Shown here one piece after another: positions 1-6,497 of a stretch of 9,609 bases of DNA (position 1 is its first letter; each line of letters starts with the position of its first letter). A program made the position numbers and the translations under genes. Source of the DNA: Planctomycetota bacterium (GTDB lineage: Bacteria > Planctomycetota > UBA8742 > SKZP01 > JAIOTL01); assembly GCA_021106775.1 (NCBI GenBank), contig JAIOTL010000274.1, forward strand, positions 1 to 9,609. Direction: 5' to 3'. The notes beneath the pieces were generated by a model that was given only the letters and a program-made list of their open reading frames with translations, was not told the origin of the DNA and ran no database searches.

Positions 1-1
1 T

Positions 2-328
2 CAGGACGCAATTACTAACGAAACACAAGGTTGGGATCAGCTTCCCGGTGATGATACACTTTACACATCATACGCAGGACCAAGAAGCAGAAGATCTTTC
101 AGCGACAAGAGAACAGGTGGTATCGTCGGTTGCGATGGTTCAAGAGACAATTTAGGCTTTTTTATGGATGGTTTTGCAACGGTGAATTCAAGCCAGGGTG
201 CTGAATTCAAATCCTATGAAGACCTTGCAGAAAAATTCCCCAATGATTGGACAGGTGAAGAAGAAGAGCCAAACTGGGATTCACAATTGCTGAAATCAGT
301 GTACAATCTTGACGCATCACCAGAGTAA
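2..328 (+). CDS. C-terminal part of an unrecognised protein (5' end outside window)
   Basis: An open frame enters from the left edge and ends at TAA 326-328, giving about 108 residues. The visible part is rich in Gly, Asp, Ser and aromatic residues (for example GGIVGCDGSRDN and LGFFMDGFATV) and ends in an acidic tail with EEEEP and a terminal SPE. The composition, short loops and lack of membrane segments would suit the C-terminal globular part of an exported or pilin-like protein, but no family motif is recognisable and I do not assign a function. A strong intrinsic terminator 20 bases after the stop shows that this gene ends its transcription unit. The frame is certain; the identity is unknown. 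Confidence 0.7.
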   Translation, partial: QDAITNETQGWDQLPGDDTLYTSYAGPRSRRSFSDKRTGGIVGCDGSRDNLGFFMDGFATVNSSQGAEFKSYEDLAEKFPNDWTGEEEEPNWDSQLLKSVYNLDASPE

Positions 329-348
329 ACCAGTATTGAATGAATTCA

Positions 349-374
349 GGGGGGCAAATTGCCCTCCTTTTTTT
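349..374 (+). terminator. Rho-independent terminator of the upstream gene
   Basis: GGGGGGC (349-355) pairs with GCCCTCC (361-367), with one G-T wobble, around the loop AAATT. Seven T residues (368-374) follow directly. This is a classical intrinsic terminator placed 20 bases after the stop of the first gene. It separates that gene from the promoter that starts in its tail. Confidence 0.9.
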
Positions 375-375
375 A

Positions 376-403
376 TTGTCAGGAAGATTACCGTATTTAT
401 AAT
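376..403 (+). promoter_or_regulatory. Sigma-70-like promoter for the candidate selenoprotein-Memo operon
   Basis: A -35 box TTGTCA (376-381, five of six consensus bases) is separated by 16 bases from a perfect -10 box TATAAT (398-403). Transcription would begin near 410, leaving a leader of about 28 bases before the ATG at 438. The -35 box abuts the T-run of the preceding terminator, so the operon is insulated and separately initiated. This is evidence that the gene starting at 438, with its internal TGA, is a live gene. Confidence 0.7.
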
Positions 404-437
404 ATAACTTATCTGGTTTGATTGAATCGAGGTTGAT

Positions 438-1388
438 ATGAAAAAGCTTGAAGGTCTTATCTGGAAACCGTTTTGGACCACTCACATTGGCTGCATAAAA
501 GGATGCCTGAATTACCTTGGATTAAACATCTCGGACGGATGGCTTTTTGGTGCAACCGGACATGCCTTTGTTATCAACATTCACGAAGTATTGTGACCAA
601 GCGGACCAACCGCCTGGAAGACGGTTATGTTGTTCAACCAAGCAAATCATGTTGGATACGAAGTTTCCGGAGTTTTCGGATTCAAAACGGATGCAAACTT
701 TGAAGAGATTCAAAGAAAAGCGTTCGAGAATACAAAAAAGGCTGTTGACGAGGGAATTCCTACATATGGTTGGGAGCTTGAAATCCCTGAATATTACGTT
801 GTAAACGTTTATGATGATGATGCATATCATTATTCCGGTGTGAAATTCAAACCTTACGAACCGCTGAAATGGAACAAGCTTTCTACAAGCGAAATAGGCG
901 TTTTGGAACTCTATCAAATCAAACCTCACACACCATCTGATGACAAAGAAACGGTCAAAAATGCATTTCTCAACGTTTTCAAGCATAATAACAACTCGGA
1001 AGGTTGGATTTTCGAAAAATACAAGTCTGGTTCTGCTGCTTTTGACCTTTGGATTGACTCACTTATAAACCAGAAGGCGGATTTACACGGAAATGCATAT
1101 TGTGCACAAGTTTGGGCGGAATGCCGAATGCACGCAGTGGAATTCCTCATTGAAGCACGAAAAAGAATTCCTCAGCATGAGAATCTCTTGAAACAAGCTT
1201 TCGAGCAATACAAAATTTCAGCAGAGAAGCTTCAGGAATTTACAAATATTTTCTCGTTCCATCGAAAGAATGTGGATGACCTGAAAAACGAAACCAAGAT
1301 TAATGCAGGAATCGATTTACTGCACCGATGTCGCGACGCTGAAATGAAAGCAATTGAGACACTGGAAACTCTTGTTAACGAAATGTAA
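438..1388 (+). CDS. Candidate selenoprotein: BtrH/C39-like papain-fold protein with in-frame TGA (Sec53)
   Basis: ATG 438 follows GAGGT (429-433) by four bases, close to the ribosome-site layout of the next gene. The frame runs to TAA 1386-1388 (316 residues) with one interruption, TGA at 594-596 (codon 53), in the context HEVL-TGA-PSGPTAW. Residues 16-42 (HIGCIKGCLNYLG, then FGATGHAF) resemble the nucleophile-helix region of BtrH N-terminal/C39-like domains, with Cys19 or Cys23 as possible nucleophile. Residues 106-132 (GIPTYGW, then VYDDD) fit the later strands of that fold. A helical C-terminal domain holds YCAQVWAECR (221-230). A hairpin at 608-626 fits a bacterial SECIS. I read codon 53 as selenocysteine. 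The alternatives are a pseudogene, or a shorter protein restarting at ATG 627, which has GGAAGA a few bases upstream. Fold assignment is from memory and moderate; function is unknown. It lies 11 bases before the Memo gene. Confidence 0.72.
608..626 (+). promoter_or_regulatory. Putative bacterial SECIS element (selenocysteine insertion hairpin)
   Basis: AACCG (608-612) pairs with CGGTT (622-626). After one C-A mismatch (613/621) comes a C-G pair (614/620) closing the loop TGGAA (615-619). The stem starts 11 nt after the TGA and the loop GG lies 20-21 nt after it. In Escherichia coli fdhF the minimal SelB-binding hairpin also starts 11 nt after UGA and carries GG in its apical loop (known). There is no bulged U as in fdhF, and a competing hairpin (597-617) exists. 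SelB binding is inferred. Confidence 0.55.
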
Positions 1389-1399
1389 CGAGGTGAAAC

Positions 1400-2230
1400 A
1401 TGCATAAACGTGATTGTGATTATGCCTTTCGCGGTTGGTATCCGTCAGATGAACAGCAATTGCGCAGTATGATTGAAGGATTCAAAAGCAGTACTGAAAA
1501 ACGCAAAGCAATCGGTGGAATCAGTCCGCATGCTGGTTACTTTTTCTCGGGAAAATGTGCCAATATGATGTATTCAGCGGTTGATTTCCCAGAACATATT
1601 CTCATATTGTCAGTTTCACATCAAAATCATTATGACCATCTTGCGCTTTATCCTGAAGGTGCATGGAAAACACCGCTTGGAGAACTTTCTATCGATACCG
1701 AACTTAATTCTGCACTTTTGGCGTTAACTTCTGTCAAGGAGGATGCAGAAGCACATGATGATGAACATTCCGGCGAGATTCAGCTTCCATTTATTAAATA
1801 TTACATGCCTGATGCAAAAATATCAGTAATAAATGTCGGGTTGTCTCCGCTATATCATAGTGGTGAGACTTCTTTTGAGAAAATCAAAGAATTCGGCGAA
1901 AACATTGGTTCTGCCATAAAAAACTTCGGAAAGGATGTTTTTATTGTTGCATCAAGCGACATGAGTCATGAGCAGGGCAAGAAAAAGACACTTGCACAGG
2001 ACAAACACGCGCTTGAAGTCCTGCCAAACTACGATGTACAAGCACTTTATAATGTTCTGGTTGATAATCGAATATCAATGTGCGGAGGAATTCCTGCACT
2101 GATTATGATGGACGCAGCAAAACAACTTAATGCAACAAATTGCGAAATAATCGATTATTATACTTCTGCTGATATTACCAGTAACGATGATGGATACACA
2201 GTTGGATATTGTTCAGCATTAATCAGTTAA
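1400..2230 (+). CDS. amrB: Memo-family protein (AmmeMemoRadiSam system protein B)
   Basis: This is a 276-residue protein, near the usual Memo length, starting at ATG 1400 four bases after GAGGTG (1390-1395). Family landmarks occur in order: RGWYPSDEQQL (11-21, the usual FYPaD element), SPHAGYFFSG (42-51), SHQNH (73-77), EHSGEIQLPF (122-131, usually HSLEVQLPF), ASSDMSHE (184-191) and CGG (228-230). His44, His74 and Cys228 correspond to the metal/active-site residues described for human MEMO1. Memo proteins share the fold of class III extradiol dioxygenases and are linked to redox and copper handling in animals. The bacterial reaction is not settled, and partners are often an AMMECR1 protein and a radical SAM protein, neither of which is seen here. 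Its partner here is the candidate selenoprotein, 11 bases upstream, almost certainly on the same message. Confidence 0.9.
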   Translation: MHKRDCDYAFRGWYPSDEQQLRSMIEGFKSSTEKRKAIGGISPHAGYFFSGKCANMMYSAVDFPEHILILSVSHQNHYDHLALYPEGAWKTPLGELSIDTELNSALLALTSVKEDAEAHDDEHSGEIQLPFIKYYMPDAKISVINVGLSPLYHSGETSFEKIKEFGENIGSAIKNFGKDVFIVASSDMSHEQGKKKTLAQDKHALEVLPNYDVQALYNVLVDNRISMCGGIPALIMMDAAKQLNATNCEIIDYYTSADITSNDDGYTVGYCSALIS

Positions 2231-2254
2231 AAAAACTAAAATTCACCGAACTTT

Positions 2255-2269
2255 CGTGAATGTTTCACG
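2255..2269. repeat. Short inverted repeat upstream of the propeller lipoprotein
   Basis: CGTGAA (2255-2260) and TTCACG (2264-2269) form a perfect 6-base inverted repeat around TGT. A third related TTCAC lies at 2242-2246. It sits 45 bases before the ATG at 2315, in an otherwise featureless AT-rich gap. It could be an operator half-site pair. I see no convincing -10/-35 pair beside it and no T-run that would make it a terminator of the Memo gene. Confidence 0.3.
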
Positions 2270-2314
2270 TATTACTTTGTTATTCTATCTAACTTCAAAA
2301 TTTTCGGAGGTCTA

Positions 2315-3703
2315 ATGAGCATCTCGCGTCTTTTTCAAGTATCAATTATTACCCTTTTTGCGATTGTAGCTGTCTCATGTGATACTACAAGCGGTATATC
2401 AAAGATATTACCAATAGAAACCTATATAAATAATGCATTTGAGGGTATCCAATACAGTTATACGTTTCAGGTCAAAGATTCTGCAATTGACGTGCGCTGG
2501 AGCATTGAAAACAACCCGTCTTGGCTCACAATCGGTGCTGTAACCGGTAAATTAGAAGGCACACCGCCAATTGGATTCAGCGAAGCTGATATAATCGAAT
2601 TCACTGTAATTGCGAAATCAGTTGAAAATTCCACAGATAAAGGTTCGGTCAACGTGAATCTGACAATTCTCAATACTGCAAATCCCGAAGATTCTGGTGT
2701 TGCAACAAACGACTACTTCAGCAACAGTGTTGTAAGCTGTGACATCGAAAATGACGGAGATTTAGACCTTATTATCGCGGATTATTTCGCACCAATCAAG
2801 ATTTGGCTAAATGACGGTAACGCAAACTTTACAGATTCAGGGCAGTCGCTGGGAAATTCCGCGACAAACCGTATGGCAGCAGGCGATTTGAACGCTGACG
2901 GTTTCGTTGATTTCGTTGAAGTTTGTGATCAACAGCAACCCACATTTGTCTGGCTTAATGACCAAACCGGTAAATTCACAAATACTACGTTGCCAGGTGT
3001 AACCGACTCAGTAAATGTCCTTCTTACAGACGTCGATGGTGATGGTGACCTTGATATTGTTGAATCAAACGACGGACCTAACAGGATTTTCTTCAACGAT
3101 GGGCTTGCGAACTTTATTGATTCCGGGCAAGCGTTGGGAGGGTTGAAAAGCGATTCTGTGGCTGCGGGAGATATTGATATTGATGGTGATATTGATATAG
3201 TTTTCGGCAACGGTGTGAATGCGCCGAATACCGTTTGGCTCAACGATGGCACAGGTATTTTCAGCGATACCGGTCAGCGACTTGGTAGCGGAATTACAGG
3301 CGGAAGTGTGCTTGCGGACATCGATAATGATGGCGACCTTGATTATCTTACAGGTAATTTTGACGGTGCAAATCTCGTCTGGATTAATGATGGCACAGGT
3401 GTTTTCTATGATTCTGGGCAAAGACTTGGGATGGCTGCATCAGCGTCGATAAATGTCATCGATATTGAAGGTGATGGTGATATTGACATTGTAACTGCGA
3501 ATTATCTCGATCAGGCGAACAATATCTGGCTTAATAACGGTGCGGGAACGTTTACGAACGCGAATAAGCCTATGGGCTCGGAAAGCAGTACATTTGTAGC
3601 GTTTGGCGATTATGACGGGGATGGCGATCAGGATATCGCGTTTTCAAACGGAAACATGTATACAAACACTCGCCAGAGCGTAAAAGTCTACGAAAACCGA
3701 TAA
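2315..3703 (+). CDS. Lipoprotein with Ig-like domain and seven-bladed FG-GAP/VCBS propeller
   Basis: This is a 462-residue exported protein. GGAGG (2306-2310) lies four bases before the ATG. Residues 1-21 form a signal peptide ending AVS-Cys22, an acceptable though not ideal lipobox. Residues about 32-119 look like a putative Ig domain of the He_PIG type (WSIENNPSWLTI, then TGKLEGTPP). Residues about 133-447 hold seven repeats of some 48 residues, each with an Asp-rich calcium-binding loop of DxDxDG type, starting at D143, D191, D239, D286, D335, D383 and D432, and each with a WLNDGxGxF strand. Seven such repeats predict one closed seven-bladed beta-propeller, like integrin-alpha FG-GAP/VCBS proteins. 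It is probably anchored in a membrane facing the periplasm or surface, binding calcium and perhaps a protein or polysaccharide. No catalytic motif is seen. It may be a separate transcription unit, as 84 bases separate it from the Memo gene. Confidence 0.9.
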   Translation: MSISRLFQVSIITLFAIVAVSCDTTSGISKILPIETYINNAFEGIQYSYTFQVKDSAIDVRWSIENNPSWLTIGAVTGKLEGTPPIGFSEADIIEFTVIAKSVENSTDKGSVNVNLTILNTANPEDSGVATNDYFSNSVVSCDIENDGDLDLIIADYFAPIKIWLNDGNANFTDSGQSLGNSATNRMAAGDLNADGFVDFVEVCDQQQPTFVWLNDQTGKFTNTTLPGVTDSVNVLLTDVDGDGDLDIVESNDGPNRIFFNDGLANFIDSGQALGGLKSDSVAAGDIDIDGDIDIVFGNGVNAPNTVWLNDGTGIFSDTGQRLGSGITGGSVLADIDNDGDLDYLTGNFDGANLVWINDGTGVFYDSGQRLGMAASASINVIDIEGDGDIDIVTANYLDQANNIWLNNGAGTFTNANKPMGSESSTFVAFGDYDGDGDQDIAFSNGNMYTNTRQSVKVYENR

Positions 3704-3719
3704 ATTTGGTTTTTGTTGC

Positions 3720-3746
3720 TGGATTCCCAATCAAGTTGGGAATGAC
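3720..3746. repeat. Palindromic intergenic repeat, copy 1
   Basis: This 27-base unit begins TGGATTCCCAA and ends TTGGGAATGAC. It contains the inverted repeat ATTCCCAA (3723-3730) / TTGGGAAT (3736-3743). Copy 2 at 3762-3788 differs at one central base. It resembles the widespread ATTCCC-N-GGGAAT class of dispersed repeats (for example dRS3 of Neisseria, whose spacer is 8 rather than 9). It lies 16 bases after the propeller gene and may stabilise or end its message, but no T-run follows. Confidence 0.75.
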
Positions 3747-3761
3747 AGGAAAATCAGTCGT

Positions 3762-3788
3762 TGGATTCCCAATCATGTTGGGAATGAC
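3762..3788. repeat. Palindromic intergenic repeat, copy 2
   Basis: This is a direct repeat of the 3720-3746 unit with a single difference (A to T in the centre). Its inverted repeat is ATTCCCAA (3765-3772) / TTGGGAAT (3778-3785). Fifteen bases separate the two units. With only two copies, this is not a CRISPR array. Confidence 0.75.
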
Positions 3789-3825
3789 TTAAGTTTCACC
3801 ACTGAGACACAGAAAGATAACAGAA

Positions 3826-3933
3826 CTGTCATTCTGAATGAAACGCAGTGAAATGAAGAATCCAGACGAATGTAATTCAATTGGCTTAGTTCATCTGGAT
3901 TCTTCGGTCGCATTCGCTCCCTCAGAATGACAG
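3826..3933. repeat. Long nested inverted repeat, MITE-like or REP-like element
   Basis: Outer arms CTGTCATTCTGA (3826-3837) and TCAGAATGACAG (3922-3933) are exact reverse complements. So are inner arms GAAGAATCCAGA (3855-3866) and TCTGGATTCTTC (3894-3905). The stretch is thus two diverged copies, about 40 bases each, of one repeat in opposite orientations around a 27-base centre. The right-hand copy runs TGGATTC to AATGACAG, the same ends as the repeats at 3720 and 3762, but with a different core. It fills the convergent gap between the propeller gene and ahcY and could fold into a long hairpin in either transcript. Confidence 0.75.
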
Positions 3934-3935
3934 GC

Positions 3936-3952
3936 AACAATAAATTATTGTT
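3936..3952. terminator. Weak AT-rich palindrome behind ahcY
   Basis: AACAATA (3936-3942) and TATTGTT (3946-3952) form a 7-base inverted repeat directly beyond the ahcY stop codon. It could help end ahcY transcription together with the long palindrome next to it. No clear T-run follows on the ahcY-sense strand, so the terminator call is weak. Confidence 0.25.
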
Positions 3953-3960
3953 TCTTCAGT

Positions 3961-5304
3961 TTAATATCGATAATGCGGTGGTTTGAAGGGTCCTTCAACC
4001 TCGACGCCGATGTAATCCGCCTGTATTTGAGAAAGCTTCGATAAATTCACGCCAAGTTTCGCAAGATGTAAACGCGCAACCTCCTCATCGAGTATTTGCG
4101 GCATGCGATACACTTTTCCACGTTCATATTTGTTGGAGTTTCGGTTTTGCCAGAATTCCAGGGTAGCGACAGTCTGATTCGTGAAGGACATGCTCATCAC
4201 AAAACTTGGATGCCCCTCAGCATTACCGAGATTCACGAGTCTGCCGCGCGAAAGCATAATTATCGAATGCCCGTCCGGGAAGTTGAATTTATCGACCTGA
4301 GGCTTGATGTTCGTCTCAGTTATAGCCGGATCATTCTCAAGCGACGCTACATCAATTTCAACGTCAAAATGCCCGATATTGCATACAATCGCGTCGTTTT
4401 TCATCATTTTCATGTGGTTTTTGCAGATAATATCGCGGTTTCCTGTCGTTGTAACGAAAATGTCACCTTCGTTTGCGATTTCGTCAAGCAGTTTTACCTC
4501 GAAACCTGCCATGGCTGCCTGCAGCCCGCAAATCGGGTCAATCTCGGTTATCAAGACTCGCGCACCAAAAGATTGCATCGATTGCGCACAACCCTTGCCG
4601 ACATCGCCAAAACCACAGATTACAACAGTTTTGCCAGCAATCATGATATTCGTCGCCCGTTTTATGCCGTCTGCAAGCGATTCTCGACACCCGTACAAAT
4701 TATCAAACTTCGACTTCGTTACAGAGTCATTGACATTAAAGGCCGGACACATAAGCTTTCCAGCCTTCTCTAAAATGTACAATCTATGCACACCTGATGT
4801 CGTTTCTTCGCAGACTCCGACCAAATGTTTCGTCATCTCAGGATATTTATCATGCACCCACTGCGTCATGTCTCCGCCGTCATCGATTAAAATATCCGGC
4901 ATCTCACCATTTTCCCATTTCAACGTCTGGTCAATTGCCCACCAGAATTCTTCCACTGTTTCATCTTTCCAGGCAAAAACTGGAATACCTTTTACCACCA
5001 ATGCTGCAGCGATATGGTCCTGAGTTGAATAAATATTGCAGCCTGACCAACGAATTTCCGCGCCAAGATCTATCAGTGTCTCAATCAAAACTGCAGTTTG
5101 CACTGTAAAATGCAAAGAACCTGCGATTTTTGCGCCTGCCAACGGTTTAGCAGCACCATATTTCTCTCGAAGCGACATAAGTCCGGGCATCTCATTCTCA
5201 GCAAGTGCGATTTCTTTCCTGCCCCATGCTGCTAAACTCGTGTCTTTCACCTTAAAATCAGTAAAATCCTCAGGTATATCGAATTCTTCTTTTGCTTCCT
5301 GCAT
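3961..5304 (-). CDS. ahcY: Adenosylhomocysteinase (S-adenosyl-L-homocysteine hydrolase)
   Basis: This cytosolic enzyme converts S-adenosylhomocysteine reversibly to adenosine and homocysteine, using tightly bound NAD, and so relieves product inhibition of methyltransferases. With ATG 5302-5304 as start it has 447 residues. CGGAG (5312-5316) lies seven bases upstream. A longer frame from TTG 5335-5337 adds 11 residues but has no ribosome site. Visible motifs are DDGGD (141-145), EETTSG (166-171), [11 protein letters not shown] (192-202, substrate Lys/Asp/Asn), the NAD loop GFGDVGKG (231-238), [18 protein letters not shown] and the C-terminal KPPHYRY. The insertion of about 40 residues found in many bacterial enzymes between DDGGD and EETT is absent, as in the animal enzyme. 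It lies 93 bases downstream of pyrB with no terminator between them, so it may be co-transcribed. No SAH or SAM riboswitch is apparent. Confidence 0.97.
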   Translation of the reverse strand: MQEAKEEFDIPEDFTDFKVKDTSLAAWGRKEIALAENEMPGLMSLREKYGAAKPLAGAKIAGSLHFTVQTAVLIETLIDLGAEIRWSGCNIYSTQDHIAAALVVKGIPVFAWKDETVEEFWWAIDQTLKWENGEMPDILIDDGGDMTQWVHDKYPEMTKHLVGVCEETTSGVHRLYILEKAGKLMCPAFNVNDSVTKSKFDNLYGCRESLADGIKRATNIMIAGKTVVICGFGDVGKGCAQSMQSFGARVLITEIDPICGLQAAMAGFEVKLLDEIANEGDIFVTTTGNRDIICKNHMKMMKNDAIVCNIGHFDVEIDVASLENDPAITETNIKPQVDKFNFPDGHSIIMLSRGRLVNLGNAEGHPSFVMSMSFTNQTVATLEFWQNRNSNKYERGKVYRMPQILDEEVARLHLAKLGVNLSKLSQIQADYIGVEVEGPFKPPHYRY

Positions 5305-5397
5305 TTTATTTCTCCGTTCATGATAATTATATGCCAAAAGCCGAATTTATTCGTTTCCAGATAATAACATATGTTTTTATACAAATTGATGTTTTTT

Positions 5398-6390
5398 TTA
5401 TGCCAGGATGCTTGAATCAGAAGCACTCATGACAAGCAGCAAAACCGCCATCCGAACAGCCAGCCCATTCGTAACCTGCTTGAGAATCGCCGAATGCTTC
5501 CCATCGGCAACACTGCTTGCAATTTCCACTTCGCGATTCATGGGACCCGGATGCATAATCAGTACATCAGGTTTGGCGAGTTTCATTCTGCGCTCATCAA
5601 TACAATAAAGCTTGTTGTACTCGCGAATTGACGGGAAATTCAACGCTCCCTGACGTTCAAGCTGAATCCGCAATAAATTTATACAATCTAACTCCGGTAA
5701 AATTTCATCCAGATGATGATGCAGATGAACATTCGGATGATATTGCTTCAAGCCGTTTGGCAGCAGGGTTCGAGGTCCAATGAGATGTACCTCTGCACCA
5801 AGTTTTACAAGTCCGAAAAGATTCGACCGTGCAACCCGTGAATGCGAAATATCACCGATAAAAGCAACTTTTTTGCCCGATAAATCCTCGCCGAAATGCT
5901 CCTGCATCGTGAAAATATCCAGAAGTGCCTGCGTCGGATGTTCGTGCGGTCCATCACCAGCATTGACAACGCAGCAATCGACATTATCCGCAATGAGCCT
6001 GGATGAACCCGGTGCAGCATGCCTCACAATCATTATGTCCACACCCATCGCCTCAATATTCTGGGCAGTGTCAATAAGCGTTTCACCTTTTCTTGTTGCA
6101 GACATTTTCTCAGAGAATTCTATCGTATCCGCGCTTAACCTTTCGGCGGCAAGCTGAAACGATGTGCGCGTTCTCGTTGAAGGCTCAAAAAACAAAAGAA
6201 CTGCAACACGACCCCGAAGTGCAGGTGCTTTCCTTATTGAACGGCTTGAAATTGCCTGCATTCCCCTTGCAGTATTGAGAATGTGCAAAAGTTCGTCCTT
6301 AGATATTTCATCAAGCCCGATTAAGTCTTTTTTCGTCCAGTTGAACGTATTTTTACTGTCGATTATTCCTTCAGTGTCTGGTTGTATCAT
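5398..6390 (-). CDS. pyrB: Aspartate carbamoyltransferase catalytic subunit
   Basis: This is the pyrimidine-pathway enzyme that joins carbamoyl phosphate and aspartate to give N-carbamoyl-L-aspartate. The length is 330 residues, slightly above the usual 305-315 because of an N-terminal extension of about 20 residues before the first helix. Signature motifs are FFEPSTRTRTSF (67-78, carbamoyl-phosphate site), SATRKGET (97-104, with the Lys that reaches in from a neighbouring subunit), VRH (122-124), HPTQALLD (151-158), the aspartate-domain DISHSRVARS (180-189), LLRIQLER (239-246) and HPGPMNR (280-286). These place it with the transcarbamoylases specific for aspartate rather than ornithine. ATG 6388-6390 is preceded by a GAGTGAGA element. 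No pyrI or pyrC neighbour is seen in the window, so the gene appears detached from a pyr operon. Confidence 0.97.
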   Translation of the reverse strand: MIQPDTEGIIDSKNTFNWTKKDLIGLDEISKDELLHILNTARGMQAISSRSIRKAPALRGRVAVLLFFEPSTRTRTSFQLAAERLSADTIEFSEKMSATRKGETLIDTAQNIEAMGVDIMIVRHAAPGSSRLIADNVDCCVVNAGDGPHEHPTQALLDIFTMQEHFGEDLSGKKVAFIGDISHSRVARSNLFGLVKLGAEVHLIGPRTLLPNGLKQYHPNVHLHHHLDEILPELDCINLLRIQLERQGALNFPSIREYNKLYCIDERRMKLAKPDVLIMHPGPMNREVEIASSVADGKHSAILKQVTNGLAVRMAVLLLVMSASDSSILA

Positions 6391-6416
6391 ATTCTCACTC
6401 GATTTCTGTGTTATCG

Positions 6417-6422
6417 ATTATA
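6417..6422 (-). promoter_or_regulatory. pyrB: -10 box, possible pyrB promoter
   Basis: On the minus strand these bases read TATAAT, a perfect -10 hexamer, about 27 bases upstream of the pyrB start. No good -35 hexamer lies 16-18 bases further upstream. That position falls inside the 6429-6452 palindrome, so the promoter, if real, may need an activator or be controlled at that site. Confidence 0.4.
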
Positions 6423-6428
6423 GTTTCT

Positions 6429-6452
6429 GACTGAAGAATAAATCCTTCAGTC
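6429..6452. promoter_or_regulatory. 24-base palindrome in the pyrB upstream region (operator or hairpin)
   Basis: GACTGAAG (6429-6436) and CTTCAGTC (6445-6452) are perfect 8-base inverted repeats separated by 8 bases. Relative to the TATAAT at 6417-6422 the palindrome covers roughly positions -18 to -41, a common place for an operator. As RNA it could be a hairpin at the end of the 6498-7826 gene, but no T-run follows on the minus strand, so a plain terminator is less likely. Confidence 0.45.
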
Positions 6453-6497
6453 TGTGTTATTCAAATTGCGTTACTTTTACATTCTACTTGCGATAAA

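Noticed and set aside
627..1388. A conventional 253-residue gene starting at ATG 627
   Set aside because: It would begin inside the C39-like domain, leave a promoter, ribosome site and 63 coherent codons unexplained, and rely on a weak GGAAGA site inside the hairpin. Internal restart remains possible but is not the better gene model.
438..1388. Pseudogene by nonsense mutation, or TGA read as Trp/Gly
   Set aside because: There is no second lesion in 316 codons, and promoter and ribosome site are intact. TGA appears in no other frame in the window, so a changed genetic code is unlikely. A recent single nonsense mutation cannot be fully excluded from one sequence.
2242..2260. Terminator after the Memo gene
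   Set aside because: The TTCAC/GTGAA arms make a poor stem and no T-run follows.
3720..3788. CRISPR-like direct repeats
   Set aside because: There are only two units, each internally palindromic, with a 15-base spacer and no cas genes; they belong to a dispersed intergenic repeat type.
4304..5023. Long plus-strand open frame (239 codons) opposite ahcY, and the similar ones at 4096-4773 and 522-986 (minus)
   Set aside because: They lie wholly antisense to genes with clear family motifs, have no ribosome sites or recognisable domains, and show compositions typical of the reverse strand of a coding gene.
5305..5397. SAH or SAM riboswitch upstream of ahcY
   Set aside because: The gap is only 93 bases, very AT-rich, and shows no multi-helix core or terminator/anti-terminator pair.
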